Source of the DNA: JBHFEI01 sp041928815 | Lineage (GTDB): Bacteria; Pseudomonadota; Alphaproteobacteria; Rhizobiales; Rhizobiaceae | Direction of reading: 5' to 3' | DNA length: 64,000 bases | Assembly: GCF_041928815.1 (NCBI RefSeq) | Contig: NZ_JBHFEI010000011.1 | Coordinates: forward strand, 62,001 to 126,000 | In this document: positions 42,560-55,867 of the stretch, piece after piece | How the letters are laid out: every line of letters begins with the position of its first letter | Numbering within the stretch: the stretch's first letter is position 1 | The notes under the pieces: generated by a model | Databases searched by the model: none | What the model was told of the DNA's origin: nothing | The model's input: only the letters and a program-made list of their open reading frames with translations | Made by a program: the position numbers and the translations under genes

Positions 42560-42934
42560 ATGGCCAAAGTTCCCGAAATGACCAAGCATCGCGGCTTTCC
42601 GGCGGGCCTCAGCGGTACGCAATGGCAGTTCACCCTTCGCCGCGCCAATCCCAAGGTCACCGTGCTCGGGCAGTGGAAACGCCATCCGAGCCTCGACAGG
42701 ACGGTGGCGCTGGCCGACGCCGCCTTCCTGCATGCGCTCTGGCATTATTTCGGGCCGGAACCCTTCGAGCGCGGCAATCTCGATGGAGAGCGGCTGTCGC
42801 GGCTTCTGGGACGCGAGATCGTCCCGGCCGAGCGGACCTTCGATCCCGCCTCCTATCAGGCGCTGCTGAAGATCAATGAGAGCCTGGCACGGAAGAACTT
42901 TCCGCAGGCGTTTGACGACGTGATGGAAGTCTGA
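42560..42934 (+). CDS. Small hypothetical protein between pccB and pccA
   Basis: A 124-residue soluble protein (MAKVPEMTKHRGFPAGLSG...). It has a TQWQFTLRRANPKVTVLGQW beta-type first half and a helical second half (ALADAAFLHALWHYFGPEPFERGNLDGERLSRLLGREI; pieces). An in-frame start at 42533 is possible. It ends five bases before pccA, so it is co-transcribed with the carboxylase. I recall a gene in this position in other rhizobial pcc operons, but not a function. A role as assembly or activity factor of the carboxylase is a guess. Confidence 0.7.
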   Translation: MAKVPEMTKHRGFPAGLSGTQWQFTLRRANPKVTVLGQWKRHPSLDRTVALADAAFLHALWHYFGPEPFERGNLDGERLSRLLGREIVPAERTFDPASYQALLKINESLARKNFPQAFDDVMEV

Positions 42935-42939
42935 CCCCC

Positions 42940-44943
<2,004 letters not shown>

Positions 44944-44970
44944 CGGGCCGATGCCCGGGGAGATGACGGC

Positions 44971-47109
<2,139 letters not shown>

Positions 47110-47127
47110 GAGGACGAAGCGATACCT

Positions 47128-47157
47128 GCGAAAGCCGCCGGCGACGGCGGCTTTCGC
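47128..47157. terminator. Stem-loop after the mutase gene
   Basis: GCGAAAGCCGCC (47128-47139) pairs perfectly with GGCGGCTTTCGC (47146-47157) around a six-base loop. It is strong but not followed by a T-run, so it may act as a 3' mRNA protector or a weak terminator. The remaining gap to 47283 holds the promoter of the AraC gene and a TTTGCAAA palindrome. Confidence 0.6.
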
Positions 47158-47282
47158 GCGTCCGGCGCACCGTCCCGTCCCGAGCCGCACCGGCAATTTG
47201 CAAAGCCTTCGCAGATGCGGTATTAAAACTTGAGTTATTTATACAAGTTAACATCGCGTCCCGGCACTCCGCGAGCCCGCCC

Positions 47283-48161
47283 ATGGCCTTCGAGCCCCGC
47301 ATGCACAACAGGATCAGCGGTTTTTCCGTCGGCGGTTTCCATCGCCGCCACTTCGACGGCGTGGTCGCCGATGTCTGGGACGTCGATTGCGCGCCCTCGG
47401 CCGGCGGCACCTATGTCGCCGCCGATCCGCGCCTCTTCGTCGTGCTGGAGGCACGCGGCGGCGACCGGCCGCGCATCCGCCTGTCGCCGGGCAAGGGCGG
47501 GTCCCGGTCGGGGGCGACCGACATTTCCTACATCCCGGCGGAGATGGAGCTCGAGGCCGAGCTCAGCGACCTCTCCTTCGTCCGCCATCTCGACCTGCAT
47601 TTCAACGTCGACGCCCTGTCGCGCAGGCTGAAGGAGGATCTCGACCCGCGCGCGCTGTCGACGCCGCGGCTGATGTTCTCCGATCCGCGCCTGATGACGC
47701 TCGCCGGGCTGATCGCCGCCGAATGCGCCAGTCCGGCCCCGCTCAACGATCTCTATGGCGACGGGCTGACGGTCGCGCTGTTCGTCGACCTGATGCGGCT
47801 CGTGCGCGGACCGGATGCCGGCCGGCGCAGCCGGCTCGCCGGCTGGCAATTGCGCCGCGCCACCGCCCATATCGAGGAAAACTGCCTGAGGAACGTCAGG
47901 CTCGAAGAGCTGGCGCAGATCACCGGCCTGTCGCAGTCCCATTTCAGCCATGCCTTCAAGGCCTCGACCGGCATGGCGCCGCATGCCTGGCAGATGCAGG
48001 CCCGCATCGGGCGGGCGAAGACGCTGATGCTGTCCGCCGACATGCCGCTGACGGCGGTCGCCACCGAGACCGGTTTTTCCGACCAGGCCCATTTCACCCG
48101 CGTGTTCCGCAAGGCCGTCGGCGTCACGCCGGGGCGCTGGAAGAAATCCCGCCTCACCTGA
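47283..48161 (+). CDS. AraC-family transcriptional regulator (siderophore locus)
   Basis: A 292-residue regulator with a C-terminal AraC/XylS domain: AHIEENCLRNVRLEELAQITGLSQSHFSHAFKASTGMAPHAWQMQARI (pieces) and the second helix-turn-helix MPLTAVATETGFSDQAHFTRVFRKAVGVTPGRWKK (pieces). The N-terminal part shows no known sensor. It precedes the TonB-dependent receptor by 180 bases on the same strand. AraC regulators of this position, such as RhrA or PchR-like proteins, activate receptor genes when the cognate siderophore is present; that role is inferred. Confidence 0.88.
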   Translation: MAFEPRMHNRISGFSVGGFHRRHFDGVVADVWDVDCAPSAGGTYVAADPRLFVVLEARGGDRPRIRLSPGKGGSRSGATDISYIPAEMELEAELSDLSFVRHLDLHFNVDALSRRLKEDLDPRALSTPRLMFSDPRLMTLAGLIAAECASPAPLNDLYGDGLTVALFVDLMRLVRGPDAGRRSRLAGWQLRRATAHIEENCLRNVRLEELAQITGLSQSHFSHAFKASTGMAPHAWQMQARIGRAKTLMLSADMPLTAVATETGFSDQAHFTRVFRKAVGVTPGRWKKSRLT

Positions 48162-48340
48162 TCGTGGCGGGGTCAAGGCGGCCGGGGAGAACCGGCAGGT
48201 TTTGCCAAGACCGTTCAATTTTCCCCGATCGGGACAAGCCGCGCGCAAATAGTTGATATAGACACTCATCTTATAAGAGGCCGGGAACCGCACGCGCCAA
48301 TGAGTGGCGCGGGAACGCTCCGGCCGGGGTGAAAGACGAG

Positions 48341-50497
48341 ATGGCGGACAGGCGTGAACGACGGACGATCAGGTTAGGGCTCGTGGCGGGGGTGGCGATC
48401 GGCGCGCTGGCGGCGGGATTGTCCGCGCAGGCGCAGGACGCGCAGTCGCCGACCGCGCTCGAACAGGTGGTGACGGAAGGCGGCGCGGGGAAAGGCGATG
48501 CCGAGGGCCCGGTCGACGGCTATGTCGCCCGCGATACCGGCACCGGCGCCAAGACGGCGACGCCGCTCTCCGACATCCCGCAATCGGTCTCGGTCATCGG
48601 CCGCAACGAACTCGCCGACCGCGGCGTCGTCACCAAGATCGACGAGGCGCTGCGCTACACCGCCGGCGTCTCCACCGAGCCGTTCGGTTCGGATCCCGAC
48701 ACCGACTGGTTCTATATCCGCGGCTTCGACGCGACGCAGACCGGCGTCTTCCTCGACGGCCTCAACCTTTTCTCCTATGGTTTCGGCGGCTTCCAGGCCG
48801 ATGCCTACATGCTGGAGCGCGTCGAGGTGCTGAAAGGGCCGGCCTCCGTGCTCTACGGCGGATCGAGCCCCGGCGGCATCGTCAACCTCGTGCGCAAACG
48901 CCCGCAGGAGACGCCCGCCTTCTCAACAGAGATCGGCATCAACAATTTCGGCAACGCCTTCTTCGGCTTCGACGTCAACGACACGCTGAATGCCGACGGC
49001 ACGATCCGCTACCGCGTCACCGGCAAGATCGCCGGCGGCGACAATTACAGCGACTATTCCGAGGACCTGCGCGGCTTTATCATGCCGCAGGTGACCTTCG
49101 CTCCGGATGCGGCGACAGAGGTCACCGTCTACGCCCTCCTCAGCGGCCTCGACCAGACCCATGTCGGCAACGGCTTCCTGCCCTATGAGGGCACGGTGAC
49201 GAAGGCGCCCTTCGGCCGGATCGACCGCGACCTCTTCTTCGGCGAGCCGGACCATGACTATGGCCGCTCCGACCAGCAGGCGATCGGCTACGAGGTTTCG
49301 CACACGTTCGACAGCGGCTGGACGCTGTCGCAGAGCCTGCGCTTCTCCCACCTCGACAAGCGCGAGGAGCTCGTCTACCCCTATGCCTACACGGCGGACG
49401 ACGATCTCGCCCGGCTCGGCTTCAAGCACCGGACCTCGGTCGACAGCTTCGCCGTCGACACCCGCGCCGAGACGGAATTCGACACCGGCGGCCTCAGCCA
49501 CACCTTCCTCGCCGGCATCGATTATAAAAACTACCGGATCGACCAGATGCAGGCCTCCGCCTTTCCGGCGAGCGACCTCGATCCGACCGACCCCGTCTAT
49601 GGCGGCGCCCTGCCGGCCTACAACACCTATCTCGACGGCGTGACCCGGCTGAACCAGGTCGGGCTCTACGCCCAGGACCAGATCCGCTTCGGCGGCGGCT
49701 GGATCGCCACCGTCAACGGCCGCTACGACCATGTCGACATCGACAATCAATCGCGGCTCGCGACCGGCTCCTACGATTTCGACGACGGCGCCTTCAGCGG
49801 CCGCGCCGGCCTCGGCTACCAGTTCGACACGGGCGTCACGCCTTACGTCTCGGTCGCGACCTTCTTCAATCCCCTGATCGGCACATCCTATACCGGCGGC
49901 GGGCTGAAGCCGGAGGAGGGACGGCAGATCGAGGCCGGGGTCAAATACGACCCCACCTTCCTCGACGGGTCGCTGACCGCCTCCGTCTACCGGATCGTCA
50001 AGGAGAACGTGGCGCTGACGCGGCCGGACTTCCTGCAGGAGCAGCTCGGCGAGGTGACCTCCACCGGCGTCGAGCTCGAAGGCAAGGTCCATCTCGACGC
50101 CCACTGGACGCTGCTGGCGAGCTACACCTACAACCACCTCGAAATCACCAAGGATCTGAACCCGCTGCTCGTCGGCAACCGGCCCTTCCTCATCCCCGAG
50201 CACCAGGCCTCGCTCTGGGCCGAATACAAGGTGACCGACGGCGCGCTCGAAGGCGTGAGCCTCGGCGGGGGCCTGCGCTACCAGGGCGAATCCTATGCCG
50301 ACAACGCCAACACGAAGACGGTTCCCGGGGCGCTCGTCACCGATGCCGCCATCCGCTACGAAAAGAACGGCTGGCAGGGCTCCCTCAACGTCGCCAACCT
50401 CTTCGACAAGGACTATGTCAAGGGATGCCAGGGCCTCTTCACCTGCGGCTATGGCGACCAGCGCACCGTCACGCTGAAGCTCAGCAAGAGCTGGTGA
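48341..50497 (+). CDS. TonB-dependent siderophore receptor
   Basis: A 718-residue outer-membrane receptor of the FhuA/FcuA/ferrichrome-like type. A signal peptide (LGLVAGVAIGALAAGLSAQAQ) is followed by a TonB-box-like start, the plug domain (ATPLSDIPQSVSVIGRNELADRG, ALRYTAGVSTEPFG, FYIRGFDATQTGVFLDGL, VEVLKGPASVLYGGSSPGGIVNLV; pieces), and a 22-strand barrel ending in ...VTLKLSKSW with the C-terminal aromatic residue needed for barrel assembly. It is flanked by an AraC regulator and an ABC protein. The siderophore cannot be identified from sequence. Confidence 0.93.
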   Translation: MADRRERRTIRLGLVAGVAIGALAAGLSAQAQDAQSPTALEQVVTEGGAGKGDAEGPVDGYVARDTGTGAKTATPLSDIPQSVSVIGRNELADRGVVTKIDEALRYTAGVSTEPFGSDPDTDWFYIRGFDATQTGVFLDGLNLFSYGFGGFQADAYMLERVEVLKGPASVLYGGSSPGGIVNLVRKRPQETPAFSTEIGINNFGNAFFGFDVNDTLNADGTIRYRVTGKIAGGDNYSDYSEDLRGFIMPQVTFAPDAATEVTVYALLSGLDQTHVGNGFLPYEGTVTKAPFGRIDRDLFFGEPDHDYGRSDQQAIGYEVSHTFDSGWTLSQSLRFSHLDKREELVYPYAYTADDDLARLGFKHRTSVDSFAVDTRAETEFDTGGLSHTFLAGIDYKNYRIDQMQASAFPASDLDPTDPVYGGALPAYNTYLDGVTRLNQVGLYAQDQIRFGGGWIATVNGRYDHVDIDNQSRLATGSYDFDDGAFSGRAGLGYQFDTGVTPYVSVATFFNPLIGTSYTGGGLKPEEGRQIEAGVKYDPTFLDGSLTASVYRIVKENVALTRPDFLQEQLGEVTSTGVELEGKVHLDAHWTLLASYTYNHLEITKDLNPLLVGNRPFLIPEHQASLWAEYKVTDGALEGVSLGGGLRYQGESYADNANTKTVPGALVTDAAIRYEKNGWQGSLNVANLFDKDYVKGCQGLFTCGYGDQRTVTLKLSKSW

Positions 50498-50699
50498 ACC
50501 CGACCCGGCCCGGCGCCCCCGCCGGGCCGGCCGAAGACAGCGCTTGGCAAACGCGGCGCGCGGGCGCATCCCGGGCAGCTCCTCCGTCGCGAAAGATGCG
50601 TGCGGACGGCGGGGACGGCCTTGCTCCCGGCGCGTTTCCGCGCCAGGACGTGTCGGGCGGGGCCTTGAGCCCGCCCCATCTTTCCCGGAACCGCCCAGC

Positions 50700-52421
50700 A
50701 TGAATGATCTCGTCCGCCGCTTCTTCTCCTACTACCGGCCGCATATGGGCCTGTTCTATCTCGACTTCGGCTGTGCGGTCCTGTCCGGCCTCTTGGAACT
50801 CGGCTTCCCCATCGCGGTGAAACTCTTCATCGACACGCTGCTGCCGACCGGGCAATGGGGCCTGATCGCGCTCGCCTCGGCCGGGCTGATGCTGATCTAC
50901 GTGCTGAACGGCGGGCTGATGGCGATCGTCACCTATTGGGGGCACATGCTCGGCATCAACATCGAGACCGAGATGCGCCGCAAGGCCTTCGATCACCTGC
51001 AGACCCTCTCCTTCGGCTATTTCGACAACCAGAAGACCGGCCACCTGCTCGGCCGGCTGACCAAGGATCTCGAGGAGATCGGCGAGGTCGCCCATCACGG
51101 GCCGGAGGACGTGTTCATCGCGGTGATGACGCTGATCGGCGCCTTCGTGCTGATGCTGACGGTCAATGTCGAGCTGGCGCTGATCACAGCGCTGGTGCTG
51201 CCGCTGACCGCCTGGGTGACGACGCGCTATGGCGGGCGGATGACGCGCAACTGGCATGCGCTGTTCTCGCGCGTCGGCGATTTTAACGCGCGGCTCGAGG
51301 AAAATATCGGCGGCATCCGCGTCGTCCAGGCCTTTGCCAACGAGGACCACGAGCGTGGCCTCTTCGAGCGCGACAACCAGAGCTACCGCTCGACCAAGCT
51401 CGACGCCTACCGGATCATGGCGACATCCACCACCTTCAGCTACCTCTCCATGCGCTTCGTCCAGATGGTGGTGCTGGTGGCGGGCAGCTGGTTCGTGCTG
51501 AAGGGGGAGCTTTCGGCGGGCGGCTTCGTCGGCTTCCTGCTGCTCGTCGGCGTGTTCTTCCGCCCCGTCGACAAGATCAATTCGGTCATCGAGAGCTATC
51601 CGAAGGGCATCGCCGGTTTCCGCCGCTACGTCGAGTTCCTCGACACGCGCCCCGACATCGCCGACCGCCCGGGCGCCGTCGACGTCTCGAACCTCAAGGG
51701 CGCGATCCGCTACGACAATGTGCGCTTCGGCTATCGCGAGGGCCGGGAGATCCTCGCCGGCCTCGACATCTCGATCGCCCCCGGCCAGACGGTCGCCTTC
51801 GTCGGACCGTCCGGGGCCGGCAAGACGACAATCTGCGCCCTGCTGCCGCGCTTCTACGACGTCACCGCCGGCGCGATCCTGATCGACGGCACCGACATCC
51901 GCGACATGACGCTGACGTCGCTGCGCAGCCAGATCGGCATCGTCAGCCAGGACGTGTTCCTCTTTTCAGGCACGGTGCGCGAGAACATCGAATACGGCCG
52001 GATCGGCGCAAGCGAGGCGGAGATCGTCGAGGCGGCGCGCCGCGCCCGGCTCGACGAGGTGATCGCCGGGCTTGCCGACGGGCTCGACACCGTCATCGGC
52101 GAGCGCGGCGTGAAACTGTCGGGCGGGCAGAAGCAGCGCCTCGCGATTGCCCGCGTGTTCCTGAAGAACCCGCCGGTCCTGATCCTCGACGAGGCCACCT
52201 CGGCGCTCGACACGGAGACGGAGCGGGCGATCCAGCAGTCGCTTTCCGAGCTTTCGGTCGGCCGCACCACGCTGGTGATCGCCCATCGGCTGGCGACCAT
52301 CGCCAAGGCCGACCGCATCCTCGTCGTCAAGGACGGCCGCATCGTCGAGGACGGCCGCCATGCCGACCTCATCGCCCGCGACGGCACCTATCGCCGGCTG
52401 AACCTCATTCAGGCCGGATGA
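50700..52421 (+). CDS. ABC transporter with fused exporter-type membrane and ATPase domains
   Basis: A 573-residue half-transporter of the MsbA/IrtAB fold. Six membrane helices in the first ~310 residues (FGCAVLSGLLELGFPIAVKLF, MLIYVLNGGLMAIVTYWGHML, VMTLIGAFVLMLTVNVELALITALVLPLTAW; pieces), then an ATPase domain with Walker A GPSGAGKTT, signature LSGGQKQRLAIARVF and Walker B LILDEATSALD. The ATG at 50700 is 202 bases after the receptor stop. Homodimeric operation is expected since there is a single gene. Next to a siderophore receptor it may import the ferric siderophore across the inner membrane, as IrtAB does, or export a siderophore. Confidence 0.85.
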   Translation: MNDLVRRFFSYYRPHMGLFYLDFGCAVLSGLLELGFPIAVKLFIDTLLPTGQWGLIALASAGLMLIYVLNGGLMAIVTYWGHMLGINIETEMRRKAFDHLQTLSFGYFDNQKTGHLLGRLTKDLEEIGEVAHHGPEDVFIAVMTLIGAFVLMLTVNVELALITALVLPLTAWVTTRYGGRMTRNWHALFSRVGDFNARLEENIGGIRVVQAFANEDHERGLFERDNQSYRSTKLDAYRIMATSTTFSYLSMRFVQMVVLVAGSWFVLKGELSAGGFVGFLLLVGVFFRPVDKINSVIESYPKGIAGFRRYVEFLDTRPDIADRPGAVDVSNLKGAIRYDNVRFGYREGREILAGLDISIAPGQTVAFVGPSGAGKTTICALLPRFYDVTAGAILIDGTDIRDMTLTSLRSQIGIVSQDVFLFSGTVRENIEYGRIGASEAEIVEAARRARLDEVIAGLADGLDTVIGERGVKLSGGQKQRLAIARVFLKNPPVLILDEATSALDTETERAIQQSLSELSVGRTTLVIAHRLATIAKADRILVVKDGRIVEDGRHADLIARDGTYRRLNLIQAG

Positions 52422-52425
52422 CCCT

Positions 52426-52833
52426 TCACGGCGCCGGATGGGCCTTCAGATAAGCGATGACGTCGGCGATGTCCTCCGGCGTCTTCAGCCCGGAAAAGCT
52501 CATCTTCGTGCCCGGCACCTTCGCCTTCGGCCCGGCGAGATAGTCCGTCAGCGTCGCCTCGTCCCAGACGAGGCCGCCTTCGCCGGCGGCGATCATCGCC
52601 TTCGAGTATCTGTAGTCGGCGACCTGGGCGGCGGCGCGGCCGACGACGCCCATCAGATACGGCCCGACCCGGTTCTTCGGCGCGTCGATCGAATGGCAGG
52701 CGCTGCATTTGGCGAAGACGGCCTTGCCCCTGTCGGCATCGCCCGCGGCACGGGCGGGAAGGGCATGGGCGGAAAGGACGGCGAGACAGAGGGCGGCCGG
52801 CAGAAGGCTCGGGCGGATCAAGGACGGCTCCAT
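52426..52833 (-). CDS. Class I cytochrome c (single haem, periplasmic)
   Basis: A 135-residue protein with a signal peptide (PSLLPAALCLAVLSAHALPARA). The haem motif is CSACH (Cys43, Cys46, His47) and the axial methionine is Met111 in GTKMSFSG; the size and GPYLMGVVGR segment match cytochrome c552/c2-like carriers. It lies downstream of the GMC dehydrogenase on the same strand with a 190-base gap. It may be its electron acceptor, replacing the three-haem subunit usual in gluconate/sugar dehydrogenase complexes. It converges with the ABC gene, whose stop is four bases away. Confidence 0.88.
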   Translation of the reverse strand: MEPSLIRPSLLPAALCLAVLSAHALPARAAGDADRGKAVFAKCSACHSIDAPKNRVGPYLMGVVGRAAAQVADYRYSKAMIAAGEGGLVWDEATLTDYLAGPKAKVPGTKMSFSGLKTPEDIADVIAYLKAHPAP

Positions 52834-53023
52834 GGGACGAAGGGACGGGGCGCGGACAAAAAGCCGACCGGCCCCCGTCCGATGGGCGAGGCAGCCGGCC
52901 GCAAGGTGCGCGGGGGCGGCAGGGCCGCCCTGCGGTCACACCGGCGGGAGCGCCCGCCGGTGGGAGGATCAGAGGGCCGGATCCGAGACGCGAGCGCCGC
53001 CCGGACCGGCAGGGAAGGACGGC

Positions 53024-54595
53024 TCAGATCGTGCCCGCCGCCATTTCCGCGGCGATGTGGTCGGCCTGGCGGATGGCGAGCGTGACGATGGTCAGCGTCG
53101 GGTTTTCCGCGGCCCCCGTGGTGAACTGGCTGCCGTCGGAGATGAACAGATTCTTGATGTCGTGCGCGCGCCCGTGCTTGTTGACGACGCCGTCGGCCGC
53201 CTTCTCGCTCATCCGGTTGGTGCCGAGATTGTGGGTCGAGGGATAGGGCGGCGTCGGGAAGGAGCGCGTCGCACCGACTGCGGCGTAGAGCGCCTCGCCC
53301 TGCCTGTAGGCGTGGTTGCGCATGGCCTCGTCGTTCGGATGGTCGGTGAACCAGACGTCCGGAATCGGCATGCCGTACTGGTCCTTGAGCTCGGCGTGGA
53401 GCTTCACCGCGTTCTGTTCCTGCGGCATGTCCTCGCCGACGATCCAGAGGCCGGCCATGTGGGCATAGTTGTCCATCGCCGAGGTGAACGAACGGCCCCA
53501 GCCGCCCGGATCGAGGAAGGCCGCCATGAAGGGCACGCCGAGCGCCAGCGTCTCCAGCTCGTAGCCGCCGACGAAGCCGCGCGAGGGATCGTGGCGTGCC
53601 TCGTCCCTGATAATCCCGGCCATCGTCGTGCCGCGGTAGAAATGCACCGGCTTCTCGAACACGGCATAGACCGAGCCGGTCGTATGGCGCATGTAGTTCT
53701 TGCCGACCTGGCCGGACGAGTTGGCGAGACCGTCCGGGAACATCGAGGAATGGGAGTTCAAGAGCAGCCGCGGGCTCTCGATCGAGTTGCCGGCGACGGC
53801 GACGATGCGGGCCTTCTGTTCGTGGAGCTTGCCGTCCTTGTCGGCATAGACGACGCCGGTGACCTTGCCCGTCTTGTCATGCTCGATCTTGACGACGTGG
53901 GAATTCGGCCGGACTTCCAGCTTGCCGGTCGCCTCGCCCTTGGGGATCTCGGTATAGAGGGTCGACCATTTCGCCCCCCATTTGCAGCCCTGGAAGCAGA
54001 AGCCGGTCTGCTGACAGCTCATCCGGTCGTCGCGGTCGGCCGAGTTGATCGCCATGTTGCCGGTGTGACATTCCTTGTAGCCGAGCTTGTCGGCGCCGGC
54101 CTTCAGGATCTTGAAATTGTTGTTGCCGGGCAGGCCCTCGATGCCGTTCGTCCGGGTGACGCCCATCTTGTCCTCGGCCTTGGCGTAATAGGGCTCGAGG
54201 TCGGCAAGGGTGATCGGCCAGTCGAGGAGGTTGGCGCCCTCGACCTTGCCGTAATGGGTCAATGTCTTGAACTCGTGCTCCTGGAAGCGCAGCGACGCGC
54301 CGGCCCAGTGGGTCGTCGTGCCGCCGACCGCCTTGACGATCCAGGCCGGCAGGTTGGGGAAATCCTTGTGGACGCGCCAGCCGCCGCCGGTGGTGCGGTG
54401 GTCGAGCCAGGCGAGCTGGGCGAAACTGTCCCATTCGTCGTTGATGAAGTCCTCGTGCTCGATGCGGGAGCCCGCCTCGAGGACGACGACGTCGATGCCC
54501 TTCTGTGCCAGTTCGTTGCCGAGCGTGCCGCCGCCCGCGCCCGAACCGATGATGACGACGACGCCGTCGTCGTTGAGATCGTATTTGGCTGCCAT
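53024..54595 (-). CDS. GMC-family FAD-dependent oxidoreductase (gluconate/sugar dehydrogenase large subunit)
   Basis: A 523-residue flavoprotein. The FAD-binding motif is VVIIGSGAGGGTLGNELAQKG with Glu in VVVLEAG; GGTTTHWAGASLRF and SCQQTGFCFQGCKWGAKWS (a Cys-containing segment seen in FAD sugar dehydrogenases) are present, and the C-terminal catalytic region contains STHNLGTNRMSEK and ISDGSQFTTGAAENPTLTIV. It lacks a signal peptide, and family members are exported by hitchhiking on the Tat-targeted small subunit, encoded 70 bases upstream. It oxidises a sugar, gluconate or polyol in the periplasm; the substrate is unknown. Confidence 0.88.
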   Translation of the reverse strand: MAAKYDLNDDGVVVIIGSGAGGGTLGNELAQKGIDVVVLEAGSRIEHEDFINDEWDSFAQLAWLDHRTTGGGWRVHKDFPNLPAWIVKAVGGTTTHWAGASLRFQEHEFKTLTHYGKVEGANLLDWPITLADLEPYYAKAEDKMGVTRTNGIEGLPGNNNFKILKAGADKLGYKECHTGNMAINSADRDDRMSCQQTGFCFQGCKWGAKWSTLYTEIPKGEATGKLEVRPNSHVVKIEHDKTGKVTGVVYADKDGKLHEQKARIVAVAGNSIESPRLLLNSHSSMFPDGLANSSGQVGKNYMRHTTGSVYAVFEKPVHFYRGTTMAGIIRDEARHDPSRGFVGGYELETLALGVPFMAAFLDPGGWGRSFTSAMDNYAHMAGLWIVGEDMPQEQNAVKLHAELKDQYGMPIPDVWFTDHPNDEAMRNHAYRQGEALYAAVGATRSFPTPPYPSTHNLGTNRMSEKAADGVVNKHGRAHDIKNLFISDGSQFTTGAAENPTLTIVTLAIRQADHIAAEMAAGTI

Positions 54596-54665
54596 GCTGT
54601 CCTCCCGGAATCTCTTCGGAACCCGACATCGCGCGCCGTCCCTCCCGGACGGCGATCCGCGCGCG

Positions 54666-55202
54666 TCAGAGCCACTCGATGTCGTTGAAGCCGCGCTCGA
54701 TATAGCCGCCCTTCGAATAGGATTCGCCCTCATAGCCGAAGATCGGCCAGATCTCCTTCTGATTGTAGAGACTGACGACGAGGTCGCCGCGCACGGCCTG
54801 GAAGAAGGGCGTGGTCTCGACCGCCTTCAGGATGGCGACGCGGTCGTCCTCCCAGCCGAGCCCGCGATAGCCGCCGGCGCCGGCGCGGCTGTCGAGATCG
54901 GCGATGCCGTCCTCGATCAGCGTCTTGTGGGCGGGATCCTTGCCGGCTTTGGCGTCGTGGCCCTTGACGGCAAGCGCATAATATTTGTCGGAGAGCTGAT
55001 CGTGCGGATAGATGTCGCGGGCGAGCCGGATCAGGGTCGCCATGGTCTCCGGCTTCAGCGCCGACGTCTCCATGCCCCAGGCATGTTCGGGGCTGATGAC
55101 GGCGCTGCCGGAAATGACGAGGGCGGCGCCGATGCCGCCGCGCTTCAGGAGCTCGCGGCGCGAAAGCCCGCCGCCCGGCGTAGCGTGGTGGATGGTGGTC
55201 AT
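54666..55202 (-). CDS. Gluconate 2-dehydrogenase subunit 3-family protein (Tat-exported small subunit)
   Basis: A 178-residue protein with a twin-arginine signal (GLSRRELLKRGGIGAALVISG). Small subunits of GMC dehydrogenases carry the Tat signal for the whole complex. The mature part includes ATLIRLARDIYPHDQLSDKYY and FFQAVRGDLVVSLYNQKEIWPIFGYEG (pieces), typical of the family. It is upstream of the GMC gene on the same strand. The order small subunit, large subunit, cytochrome c suggests one periplasmic respiratory dehydrogenase. Confidence 0.87.
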   Translation of the reverse strand: MTTIHHATPGGGLSRRELLKRGGIGAALVISGSAVISPEHAWGMETSALKPETMATLIRLARDIYPHDQLSDKYYALAVKGHDAKAGKDPAHKTLIEDGIADLDSRAGAGGYRGLGWEDDRVAILKAVETTPFFQAVRGDLVVSLYNQKEIWPIFGYEGESYSKGGYIERGFNDIEWL

Positions 55203-55263
55203 GCTGTCTCCTCCTTGGTGTTGGCCTCGCCGCGCCGGCCCTCCCGCCGGCGGCGGCGCGGCG

Positions 55264-55659
55264 TTACTTGAAGCGCCCGTGCCGCTGCAGCACCTCGATC
55301 TTGTAGCCGTCGGGATCGGCGATGAAGAAGAAGCGGGCGAGAAGCGCGCCGTCGCGGTTGAATTCGACGATCTTGCCGGGGTTGAGGTCGGCTGCGGCGA
55401 TCCGCGCATGCTCGGCGTCGAGATCGGACACGGAGACGGCGAGATGGCCGTAGCCGTCGCCGAGCGCATAGGGTTCGGTCCGCCCCTTGTTGATCGTCAG
55501 CTCGACCTCGAAGTCGCTCTCCGCATTGCTCATGTAGACGAGGGTGAACGTGTCGAAATCGAGCCGGTCGGCGATCTTGAGGCCGAAGGCGGCATCGTAG
55601 AAGGCGACGGAGCGCGCCTCGTCCAGAACCCGGATCATGCTGTGTATCGTCTTCGCCAC
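55264..55659 (-). CDS. VOC-family protein (glyoxalase I / lactoylglutathione lyase-like)
   Basis: A 131-residue single VOC protein: KTIHSMIRVLDEARSVAFYDAAFGLKIADR (pieces), YMSNAESDFEVELTINKG and FFFIADPDGYKIEVLQRHGRF, with His and Glu residues in the metal-ligand positions (IHSMIRV, VELT, GYGHLAV, YKIEVLQ). A GTG start at 55659 is chosen because GGGAG lies upstream and it gives the family N-terminus; the longer ATG frame to 55776 would add 39 unrelated residues. It is 61 bases upstream of the dehydrogenase small subunit. It is not methylmalonyl-CoA epimerase as far as I can tell. Confidence 0.83.
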   Translation of the reverse strand: MAKTIHSMIRVLDEARSVAFYDAAFGLKIADRLDFDTFTLVYMSNAESDFEVELTINKGRTEPYALGDGYGHLAVSVSDLDAEHARIAAADLNPGKIVEFNRDGALLARFFFIADPDGYKIEVLQRHGRFK

Positions 55660-55867
55660 GTCTTGCTCCCGCAGGCATTGCACCATCTGCGCAAACTGTG
55701 CCGCCAAAGCCGGCGATGCGGGTAGCAGCCGGTTACCGCAGGCGAAAATTTGTCGTTTCACCCGGTCCTTCGACAAAAATCATGCGGGATCTACGATCAA
55801 CGGAGAAATTGACCGCCGATTTGACCGGCAGCATAATGATCGCACAACAAAAAAGGAGGAGCATGCC

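Noticed and set aside
55264..55659. Methylmalonyl-CoA epimerase for the propionate pathway
   Set aside because: It belongs to the VOC superfamily, but its sequence reads like glyoxalase I/lactoylglutathione lyase proteins and it lies 8 kb from the mutase with the dehydrogenase genes.
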